Below, one piece after another: positions 57,170-64,000 of a stretch of DNA of 64,000 bases. The DNA lies in assembly GCA_965243635.1 (NCBI GenBank), contig OZ251574.1, forward strand, positions 2,728,001 to 2,792,000, written 5' to 3'. This DNA is from Rs1 sp000416275. Its GTDB lineage: Bacteria > Pseudomonadota > Gammaproteobacteria > Pseudomonadales > Balneatricaceae. Below the pieces are notes generated by a model that was not told the origin of the DNA, did no database searches, and saw only the letters and a list, made by a program, of their open reading frames with translations. Each line of letters starts with the position of its first letter. Position 1 is the stretch's first letter. Made by a program: the position numbers and the translations under genes.

Positions 57170-57619
57170 TCACCCATCAATAATTAGATGACTGATCGTA
57201 ATGATCTGAATATATTGATCAGCAGCGAGCTGAATAAGATCAATTTGATAGAGACCTGGCCGATTCATATCAAAGCCGTTATCACGGCGCTCACCGGCCA
57301 GTTGCTCAAATGTCTGCACCGGACTCTGTTGCCAGTCGTGGTAAATAAAGGGAAGTGGGCAGTACTGAGTCCGCCAGACCACCTGGTGTGGTTCAGGCAA
57401 TCCTTGATTATGAATGGAAGTACGCAGCGCCGGATGCGCGTCATGTAACTGCTGCCAAGCGTGCTGCCAAGCATCAACCTTCAACTGGCCATCTAGTTGA
57501 ACCACCATCTGCTCGATATAGAGCGGCAGCTCTGATTGACGCTGACACTGCGCCAGCATCCCGGCCTGCATGGCAGACAGTGGCGCAATATCATCAACCA
57601 ACCTCTCAAATTTTTGCAT
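57170..57619 (-). CDS. NRPS condensation domain, N-terminal fragment
   Basis: The true start of the NRPS gene. ATG 57619 follows AAGGAGAT with 6-base spacing and overlaps the AT-ACP gene by 14 bases. The 149 residues run MQKFERLVDDIAPLSAMQAG to the catalytic motif SHLIIDG, where the second His of HHxxxDG is present and the first is Ser. The next codon is TGA instead of the Trp expected in the family's DGWS, then SFGVLSSELA continues in the same frame into the gene at 53255-57160. This reads as a one-base nonsense change. Confidence 0.85.
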   Translation of the reverse strand: MQKFERLVDDIAPLSAMQAGMLAQCQRQSELPLYIEQMVVQLDGQLKVDAWQHAWQQLHDAHPALRTSIHNQGLPEPHQVVWRTQYCPLPFIYHDWQQSPVQTFEQLAGERRDNGFDMNRPGLYQIDLIQLAADQYIQIITISHLIIDG

Positions 57620-59402
57620 GGCAATCTCCTTCTGACTGCGGGGTATTAGCATATGGAGCATCAGCGAGTGTGACCTGTAGGCAAACCTGCTGCAAAATAC
57701 GCTCAAAATGACTGTCGTCTAGTGCACATAGACTAAATGGTGCGGGTGCTGCATCTGAGATAAGATCATCCACAGCATCGGCGTCACCCTGTCGTTCAAG
57801 AAACGCACAGAGCTGGTCAAACTGTGGATACTCGTAAGCTTGCGCCACACTAAATTTCAGTTCCTGACCGGCCGCAAGCCGGGTCATCTCCAGCAAGTGG
57901 ATAGAGTTACCGCCCAGCGAAAAGAAGCTGTCATGCTCAGCAACCTGTGCGACGCCGAGCACCCGGCACCAAACTTGTTCAAGCCGTTGCCGTACTGGTG
58001 CTGCACTGGTCACCGATCTAATTTTTTGATCCGCAGAAACCTCTGCATTGCGACGACAAGTATCGGCAACATCAGCCCAACAATACACGGGGTTCAGAGC
58101 GGTACCGGGCAGTGGAACTCGACCAGCGTGCTGCTGAAAGACAAACCCTTGCCAATCAATATCAATACCCTGCTGCCATAATTGGCCAACAGTATCCAAC
58201 CAATCTATATAATGCTGGTTACTGTGACGACCACGAGCACTGGCGAACAATGGTGCGCTCTCTTCCGCGAGCAAAGCGATCATATTTTGACCTGGACCAA
58301 TCTCCAGGAATAACGCTTTAGGGTATAGTTGCAAAGTCGTCTGTGCACAGCGGCTGAACTGCACTGGCTGACGAAGATGCTGACACCAGTAATCAGGGTT
58401 AGTGGCTTGGTCTGCGGTGATCGGCTGGCCAGTTAAATTAGATAACCACAATTGTTGCGGACGCTGTGGCGCAGATTTCTTTAGTAACTGATAAAAATCA
58501 GCCAGCAACGGCTCCATCATCCGACTGTGGAAAGCATGGGAAGTATCCAGACGACGAAAAGGTATATCAGCCTGCATCAGCGCCTCACTGAGCATCGCCA
58601 AATCTCCTAGAACAACACTGAGCACCGTCCGCTGCCGGCCATTAAAGGCGGCTATATCAAAGAGATCCTGCACTGATGCCGGCAACTTCTGCAAGGTGTT
58701 TTCATCACAGCGACAGGCCAGCATAGCTCCGGCTGCTGCTGAAGCCATTAATTGACCCCGACGGCAAACCAGCTCCAATACAACCTCCAGTGACCAGACA
58801 CCCGCCTGCCAGGCAGCACAATATTCACCGAGGCTATGACCAAAACTGATTACCGGTTGCAACCCCAGTTGTCGCCACAAAGTGACCTGTGCCACCGCCT
58901 GAATAAACAGCGCTGGTTGTGCCAAAGAGGTGTTATGCAACTGCTGATCGTGTTCCTCGCTAGCAACCAACAATAAGGGCAATAGATCTACATCACTAAA
59001 ACGTCGCAAGATTTCACAACAGTGATCAACCACCTCACGCACTTCATCAATTGATTGATACAACCCAGTCAACATACCGGAAAATTGCGTACCTTGACCG
59101 GCAAAGACCCATACTAACTGCGGTGTGCCGGCAGTTACTGGCATGATTTTTTCGGAGATCAGTGTCATCGAAACTGCCGCCTGCTGTACCTGCGTATAGC
59201 GTACTGATAACGCCCGCCGCCCTTGCTGTAGGGTGAAAGCTATATCGTCCAGAGCGAAGCACTGCTGAGGCTGATTTTCGACAAAAGCCGCTACAGTCTG
59301 CTGCAATTGAGAGGCACTGGCAGCACTCCAACACAGTAGCTGACAGTCTTGTGCGCTACTGTGCACTGCAGTCTGGGTTGAATGATTTTTTGATTTATCC
59401 AT
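57606..59402 (-). CDS. PKS acyltransferase-ACP protein
   Basis: A 598-residue protein with a KS-AT linker (about 20-80), an acyltransferase domain (about 95-400) and an acyl carrier domain (about 475-560). The AT has WVFAGQGTQFSGM, the active serine in GHSLGEYCAA, and the HAFH signature in DTSHAFHSRMMEP, which predicts malonyl-CoA. The carrier serine is in FFSLGGNSIHLLEM. The partner KS is a separate gene ending 2 bases upstream. In most type I PKS the KS and AT are one chain, so this is a split module, either natural or from a frameshift. Confidence 0.9.
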   Translation of the reverse strand: MDKSKNHSTQTAVHSSAQDCQLLCWSAASASQLQQTVAAFVENQPQQCFALDDIAFTLQQGRRALSVRYTQVQQAAVSMTLISEKIMPVTAGTPQLVWVFAGQGTQFSGMLTGLYQSIDEVREVVDHCCEILRRFSDVDLLPLLLVASEEHDQQLHNTSLAQPALFIQAVAQVTLWRQLGLQPVISFGHSLGEYCAAWQAGVWSLEVVLELVCRRGQLMASAAAGAMLACRCDENTLQKLPASVQDLFDIAAFNGRQRTVLSVVLGDLAMLSEALMQADIPFRRLDTSHAFHSRMMEPLLADFYQLLKKSAPQRPQQLWLSNLTGQPITADQATNPDYWCQHLRQPVQFSRCAQTTLQLYPKALFLEIGPGQNMIALLAEESAPLFASARGRHSNQHYIDWLDTVGQLWQQGIDIDWQGFVFQQHAGRVPLPGTALNPVYCWADVADTCRRNAEVSADQKIRSVTSAAPVRQRLEQVWCRVLGVAQVAEHDSFFSLGGNSIHLLEMTRLAAGQELKFSVAQAYEYPQFDQLCAFLERQGDADAVDDLISDAAPAPFSLCALDDSHFERILQQVCLQVTLADAPYANTPQSEGDCHAKI

Positions 59403-59404
59403 AC

Positions 59405-60715
59405 CTAAAGCCCTCTTTCCAGTGCCGTCACTATTGCGTGAGCATTTGTACCACCTACGCCAAAAGAGCTGACGCCACCGACCAGTAGAGGCCGTTCAAG
59501 TGCCACCGATTTGGCGCTGAGATAAAACGGTGTTTGTTCTAGCGACAGTTCAGGATTGGGGGTTTCAAAATGGCAGGTGCCGGGAAAGCGCCGGTGATAA
59601 ACCGACAACGCCGCTTTAATCAACCCCGTAACACCACTAGCAGCATCTAAATGCCCCACATTGGATTTTACCGATCCCAGCAGGCAGTGCTGACGTAACG
59701 GGCTATCGAATGCCTGAGTCAGCGCTCGCACTTCGATGGCATCTCCTAACTCCGTTCCAGTACCATGGGTTTCAACAAAGCTGAGCTGCTCTGCTTGCAG
59801 TCCTGCAACATCTAACGCTTCAGTAATTACAGCTTGCTGGCCACTGACACTCGGCGCCGTAAAACCAAGTTTATCAGCCCCGTCACTATTCACCGCAGTG
59901 GCCGCAATAAGAGCGACAATATGATCACGGTCTTGCAGGGCGTCCTGCAAACGTTTCAACACAACCACTGCTACGCCATCGCCGAAAATAGTGCCCTGGG
60001 CACGGGAGTCAAAAGGCCGACAGTGACCATCCGGCGAGCGAATTCCGTTAGGAGTATATAGATAACCAGTTTCACCGTAGGCATTCACCGCCGCCCCTCC
60101 AGCCAATGCCATATCACACTCCCCTGACAGCAGTGACTGACAAGCCTGATGGATCGCCACCAACGAGGTGGAACAGGCCGTTTGTACCGTAATCGCTGGG
60201 CCTTTCAAATCTAATTGGTAAGCTACCCGCGAACAGAGAAAATCCTTTTCATTGGTCATCATAATCATCAACGGATCACGATCGGCGTAGTTTGGATTAT
60301 TGATGATATTATTAATCATATAAGTACCCATCGAACAGCCACCAAATACCCCAGTACGCAATCCCTCCCGCTCCGGCTGTGGATAGCCGGCCTGCTCCAA
60401 CGCCTCCCAGCAACAGGTTAAAAACCAACGATGTTGGGGGTCGGTCATACGGGCATCCGCCAGATTACTTTTAAAGAAATCAACATCAAATTCGGCTGGT
60501 TTACTGATGCAGGCACTGCGCCGCACGTAATCAGGATGCTGCAGCCAAGGTTGGTGCAACGCACTGGTAATATCATCGTCAGTCAAGGTCCGGCTACCTT
60601 CACCCCCATTGAGCAGCAACTTCCAGAGTGCTGCCACACTATCGGCACCGGGAAAACGCCCAGCCATACCGACAATGGCAATGGCATTATCCGCTGCGGC
60701 AAAGCTACTACCCAT
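59405..60715 (-). CDS. Stand-alone polyketide ketosynthase
   Basis: Condensing enzyme of 436 residues with an intact Cys-His-His set: TVQTACSTSLVAIH, VETHGTGTELGDAIEV and GSVKSNVGHLDAASG. It starts MGSSFAAADNAIAIVGMAGRFPGA; ATG 60715 is preceded by GGAGG and overlaps the end of the decarboxylase gene by 8 bases. It ends VSSFGVGGTNAHAIV, just where a KS-AT linker normally follows. It should extend the starter by one malonyl unit from the adjacent AT-ACP protein. Confidence 0.92.
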   Translation of the reverse strand: MGSSFAAADNAIAIVGMAGRFPGADSVAALWKLLLNGGEGSRTLTDDDITSALHQPWLQHPDYVRRSACISKPAEFDVDFFKSNLADARMTDPQHRWFLTCCWEALEQAGYPQPEREGLRTGVFGGCSMGTYMINNIINNPNYADRDPLMIMMTNEKDFLCSRVAYQLDLKGPAITVQTACSTSLVAIHQACQSLLSGECDMALAGGAAVNAYGETGYLYTPNGIRSPDGHCRPFDSRAQGTIFGDGVAVVVLKRLQDALQDRDHIVALIAATAVNSDGADKLGFTAPSVSGQQAVITEALDVAGLQAEQLSFVETHGTGTELGDAIEVRALTQAFDSPLRQHCLLGSVKSNVGHLDAASGVTGLIKAALSVYHRRFPGTCHFETPNPELSLEQTPFYLSAKSVALERPLLVGGVSSFGVGGTNAHAIVTALERGL

Positions 60716-62300
60716 GGGAGACCTCCAACACAGTATTATCACTGAACAGCTCTGTCTCAAGTACCAGTCCCAGCCCAAGAAGATCGTCTATTACCTGCTG
60801 TAGGTGATGCTTGCGAGTCAGTGGATTTAATAGTACCGCCCGCAACAGCACTAACGGCTGACCCTCGTAGTGACGAGTGCTACGGCAAGTACGTGAAACA
60901 AAACTGCTACCCTGAGTACGCTGGCGTTTCTGTAATTGAGTGTTAAATGCACTGATGTTGTCGTTGTCCTGTGATGACAAGGTACGACCCTGCATACTGG
61001 CTGGCAGATAACGAAAGACCAGCAAGTTCATACGCGGCTGGTGTACCAGTTCAAACTCTGCATGCTCTCTGAGCATCGCGGCCATAACCTGAGTGCGGGC
61101 AAGACTGGCTTCCATCAATAAACTGTAGCCATCGCGCCCTAGCAGATGAAAGGCGGCGTGAATATAGAGCGCCATCGCCGGGCGACTCCCCTCAAGGGTA
61201 AAGCGTCCTTGATCCAACGATGTTTCCCGAATCGCATAGGGGGCGTGCTGGCGAATCATCTGCAGCGCTTCGGGATGTGCTGTCAGTAGAATGCCGCAAC
61301 CCATCGGGGTCATTAGCTGTTTATGGCCATCAATGGTAATCGAATCAGCTTTTTCTATACCGTCCAGTAGTGCTCGACCGGTACCGCACAGCACCATCGG
61401 CCCGCCCCATGCAGCATCCACATGGAAGAAAATGTCACGTTCACGAGCAATATTAGCCAAGTCATGCAAAGGATCGACACTGCCAAAATCAGTGGTGCCT
61501 GCAATCCCAACCAGCGCTATTATCGGCTCCCCCTCGGCATCGCAAGCTTTAAGCGCAGCGTCCAATTCCGACAGTGATAGCTGATATTGGTCGGTAACAG
61601 GCAAGCGAATCAGTCGCAGACCAATCAAGTCAGCGGCCTTATCAAAAGAGTAATGCAGCAACTGTGAGCCAATAATAACGCCACGAGAAGGAGCCTCTCG
61701 GCATGCGTCTGCCTGTTGAGTCCCTTCATGGCGCTGTTTCCAACGGCGCAGAGCAACCCACATGGCAGTGATATTAGCGATAGTGCCACCACTGGTAAAA
61801 CAGCCCAAATTCAGTGATCGATGCTGTACTACCTGCTGATAAAAGTCATCGTCCCGACGAAATAGCGACTGGTGCAGCATGGCCAACACTTGGCGCTCCA
61901 AGAAACTGAGCCCCCGACAAGACTCCATCTTCATCATATTCTGGTTCATCACCATCACCAGCTTCGACAGTTGGCGTATAAAACCCGGCAACGGCGATGT
62001 CATGTGACCGATATAGGTCGGCGCGGTCAGGTGAGAGCTATGCGGCAGCACCTGTTCGCCCAGCAAGCCAAGATAGTCATTTATTTTCCAAGGCTGTTGC
62101 GGCATTTCAATATCGCTGAACAACTTTTGTAAATGGGCCATTGATGGAGCGTTGTCAACGCTGTCATCGCTGCTCAAAAAAAGATCACAGAGCGTATCGA
62201 TCTGATCTCTAGCGTGATTTTTTCCTTTACTAAAGAGCATATCAGTAAGCTGATCAGCCTGTGTCATAGCATCATCTAGGTCTGAAATCATTTGCTTCAT
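60708..62300 (-). CDS. PLP-dependent decarboxylase, group II (PanP-like)
   Basis: Pyridoxal-phosphate amino-acid decarboxylase of 530 residues in the glutamate/aspartate/DABA group. Visible blocks are YIGHMTSPLPGFIRQLSKLV, GCFTSGGTIANITAMWVALR, VGIAGTTDFGSVDPLHD, FHVDAAWGGPMV and the PLP lysine in SITIDGHKQLM. It most resembles bacterial PanP aspartate 1-decarboxylases, which would give beta-alanine, but the substrate is uncertain. Its place inside the synthetase operon suggests it makes a building block or trims the product. It starts 3 bases after the upstream gene. Confidence 0.88.
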   Translation of the reverse strand: MKQMISDLDDAMTQADQLTDMLFSKGKNHARDQIDTLCDLFLSSDDSVDNAPSMAHLQKLFSDIEMPQQPWKINDYLGLLGEQVLPHSSHLTAPTYIGHMTSPLPGFIRQLSKLVMVMNQNMMKMESCRGLSFLERQVLAMLHQSLFRRDDDFYQQVVQHRSLNLGCFTSGGTIANITAMWVALRRWKQRHEGTQQADACREAPSRGVIIGSQLLHYSFDKAADLIGLRLIRLPVTDQYQLSLSELDAALKACDAEGEPIIALVGIAGTTDFGSVDPLHDLANIARERDIFFHVDAAWGGPMVLCGTGRALLDGIEKADSITIDGHKQLMTPMGCGILLTAHPEALQMIRQHAPYAIRETSLDQGRFTLEGSRPAMALYIHAAFHLLGRDGYSLLMEASLARTQVMAAMLREHAEFELVHQPRMNLLVFRYLPASMQGRTLSSQDNDNISAFNTQLQKRQRTQGSSFVSRTCRSTRHYEGQPLVLLRAVLLNPLTRKHHLQQVIDDLLGLGLVLETELFSDNTVLEVSHG

Positions 62301-62303
62301 TGT

Positions 62304-64000
62304 CTAATTCCTGGTGCGCGTAGTGCGGCGCTGGTGAGTGCTACGACGGCCCCGACGCGCTTGCGGCGCTGGAACTTTCTGTTCCTGCAAGTACCGACAT
62401 AGGCGCGTTACACTGGGATATTGCAGCACAGTGGTTATATCAAGATTGAGTTGTAGGCGTTGCTGAATCAACCGCTGTAGTTGAATGAGCTCCAGCGACG
62501 AGCCGCCAAGGTCAAAAAAGTTGGCTTTTGGATCACACTCCGATAAATTGAGCACATGGCTGACCAACAGGCAGAGAGCATCCTGCAGTGCTGCTGGTAA
62601 TTGCTCCGGTAAGCGTCGACCGCTACTGCGTTGCTGCGGCGGCGAACCTGCACCAATTAAATAATCGGCAGCGGGTTGTTGTTGCAGTTGCGCTAAAGTT
62701 GTTAGTGCCTGTTGCGGTAGCAGCATCTGCAAACCGGCGGCGGCCAGTTGTTGCGGATCAACATTATTGCGGCTCATGCCAATATCCTGCCAGGCACTGA
62801 AGCCAAACCACCAAGCGCTATATCCTTGCAGGCGCTGTTCAGCAGCAAAATCACGCAATTGGCCACAAGCTTGATTATAGGCCGCCATACCTGGCCCTCC
62901 ACGCCATCCATTTAATGAACTGCAGTGGAACCAGCAGCTATCGCCACTGCCAGACAACGTTTGCAATAGCGCCTGTAACACTCGCGCAGCTTGAACTCTA
63001 CCTGCTCGCGCCGCCGCCAGACCATCGACCTCCAGTGTTGCCACTGCTTCACGGCTGAAATTACCTGCCAAGTGATAAATCTGTTCAGGTGCGCTAGTCT
63101 GCAGCTTTTCAGGTAACTCTTTCCAGACCTGCTGCAGATTTTCAAGCTGGCTAAAATCGCAGCACAACCAATGGCACTGACCGGGCCAATCTCGCGCTAA
63201 TTGTGTCTGAAAATCAGTGTCTACCGCACCACGGCTGAGCAACACCAGCGTCTGTCCCTGCTGACACAACCAAGGAATCAATTCACCGGCAATACCACCG
63301 GTGGCACCCGTTACCAAACTATAACCGCTAGATTGAACGATCCGCTCTTGAATAATCGGCAGGTGAAAAGACTGCTCATCAAATTGTTGCCATGATTGAT
63401 CGTGCCAACGGTATAATCCATCACTGCTCAATATCGGAAATTCACGCGCTTGCTGTGTATCACAGACCACTAAGCTCAATGTTAGCTCAAGGTACTCCTG
63501 AGCCAAGGTCAGCGTCCAGCCATGTAATTGCATCATCTGCGCTTCTGCACAGCACAACAATATCGGCCCCTGCCAGCGCTTGCGGCCCTCTAGCAAGGTA
63601 TCCCGCAGTTGCAAAAGGTCACTGTCTGTGGTGCCGCATACCGCTAAAATTAAACCCTCACTGGCAGCCCACTGTTGTGGGCTGCACCAATCACCCCAGC
63701 GTCCCGTAGAAGCTGTCGTCATTTCCAGTGGTTGCCATGCTAGCTGGCGTAGGGCCACTGGCTGATCAGCTTTCGCTCTGGCTAGCAACAGCTCTACTAA
63801 CTGGCGACGCTGAATTTTGCCACTGACCGTTTTTGGGAAATCCGCCTCAAGTAGCGCTTCAACTCGCTCCGGATAAAACTGCATCCGCGAGGCCAACTGC
63901 AGGCGAATTTGATGATTAAGGGCATCGATATCAACCCCCGTCTCAGCGACATAACACAAGGCGGCCGCTTCCTTATCACCCTGCTGGTAGCCTACCGCTG
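62304..64000 (-). CDS. NRPS/PKS loading protein: adenylation (C-terminal end), KR, ACP; 5' end beyond window
   Basis: The reading frame is open to the right edge, so the N-terminal part is missing. The first visible segment is the end of an acyl- or aminoacyl-adenylating domain, with the A10 lysine in PKTVSGKIQRRQL. Next is a ketoreductase fold with LVTGATGGIAGELIPWL, CSSLNGWRGGPGMAAYN and its catalytic Ser-Tyr pair, then a carrier domain with FFDLGGSSLELIQL. The arginine-rich tail is unusual. A-KR-carrier is the layout that activates 2-oxo acids and reduces them to 2-hydroxyacyl units in cereulide-type synthetases; a fatty or aryl acid starter is also possible. Confidence 0.85.
   Translation of the reverse strand, partial: AVGYQQGDKEAAALCYVAETGVDIDALNHQIRLQLASRMQFYPERVEALLEADFPKTVSGKIQRRQLVELLLARAKADQPVALRQLAWQPLEMTTASTGRWGDWCSPQQWAASEGLILAVCGTTDSDLLQLRDTLLEGRKRWQGPILLCCAEAQMMQLHGWTLTLAQEYLELTLSLVVCDTQQAREFPILSSDGLYRWHDQSWQQFDEQSFHLPIIQERIVQSSGYSLVTGATGGIAGELIPWLCQQGQTLVLLSRGAVDTDFQTQLARDWPGQCHWLCCDFSQLENLQQVWKELPEKLQTSAPEQIYHLAGNFSREAVATLEVDGLAAARAGRVQAARVLQALLQTLSGSGDSCWFHCSSLNGWRGGPGMAAYNQACGQLRDFAAEQRLQGYSAWWFGFSAWQDIGMSRNNVDPQQLAAAGLQMLLPQQALTTLAQLQQQPAADYLIGAGSPPQQRSSGRRLPEQLPAALQDALCLLVSHVLNLSECDPKANFFDLGGSSLELIQLQRLIQQRLQLNLDITTVLQYPSVTRLCRYLQEQKVPAPQARRGRRSTHQRRTTRTRN

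Noticed and set aside
57170..57172. TGA read as tryptophan or selenocysteine
   Set aside because: Other genes use TGA as a stop and TGG for Trp, no SECIS-like hairpin was seen just downstream, and the position is a structural Trp in the family. A nonsense change is simpler.
53255..60800. Several 60-118-codon frames antisense to the PKS/NRPS genes
   Set aside because: They mirror the GC-rich codon pattern of the sense genes and show no domain features.
1..64000. tRNA genes or CRISPR arrays
   Set aside because: I looked for GGTTCGAATCC-type T-loops and regularly spaced direct repeats and found none convincing. A covariance-model scan would be decisive.

Overview
The window is a chromosomal segment of a gammaproteobacterium. 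Support comes from an iscR-suf operon with sufT and sufE, the prmB-aroC gene pair with smrB divergent from prmB (as in enteric bacteria), adjacent aat and bpt genes upstream of infA, a class I pssA, folE, dcd, apbC, trmA and metG. Base composition is moderately AT-rich over most of the window and visibly more GC-rich over the last 14 kb. The genus cannot be named from sequence alone; a marine or host-associated Cellvibrionales-like lineage is a guess. I found no tRNA, rRNA or CRISPR array.

Positions 1-43,400 are mainly housekeeping genes. 430-4,187: redox genes (trxB, peroxiredoxin), the N-degron transferases aat and bpt, and infA. 5,018-7,315: proS and a small lytic transglycosylase. 7,486-14,731: the Fe-S assembly locus iscR-sufBCDS-A-type carrier-sufT-sufE, with a promoter overlapped by an IscR-like operator. 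15,524-25,331: pssA, marC, an Hsp20, aroC, prmB, smrB, folE and a TolC-like protein. 25,429-36,232: hypotheticals, dcd, apbC, trmA, a HopJ-like gene, metG, a TauE/SafE permease, bluB and a double-receiver response regulator. 38,243-41,553: a TRAP transporter (dctM, dctQ, dctP).

Small repeats pepper this backbone. Family A has seven copies of about 175-226 bp, inverted ends GAGACCTCTGCATAA and 5-bp target duplications. Family B has inverted ends CCTGAATC(A/C)GTGACTT and also 5-bp duplications. Family C is a set of CTCTGTGG/CCACAGAG palindromes. A and B are non-autonomous MITE-like elements with no transposase in the window. Between 43,867 and 49,556 lie two damaged copies of one IS4-family element; one is split by a nested 534-bp element and truncated, the other sits inside a regulator gene. 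An IS66-like remnant is at about 37,010-37,350.

From 45,946 to the right edge is a secondary-metabolite locus that looks like an iron-regulated metallophore system. It has an EntD-type phosphopantetheinyl transferase, an AraC/PchR/YbtA-like regulator behind a TTGACA-N17-TAAAAT promoter and a perfect Fur box, and a minus-strand operon of tightly coupled genes. In transcription order these are adenylation(C-terminal part)-KR-ACP (continuing past the window), a PLP decarboxylase, a stand-alone KS, AT-ACP, an NRPS module C-A-PCP-reductase, and two fused-type ABC transporters. The expected logic is activation of a starter acid, one malonyl extension, addition of one amino acid, and reductive release to an aldehyde or alcohol. 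Two lesions suggest the locus is silenced or decaying in this strain: the IS4-family insertion splits the regulator between its two helix-turn-helix motifs, and an in-frame TGA splits the NRPS condensation domain right after its catalytic motif.
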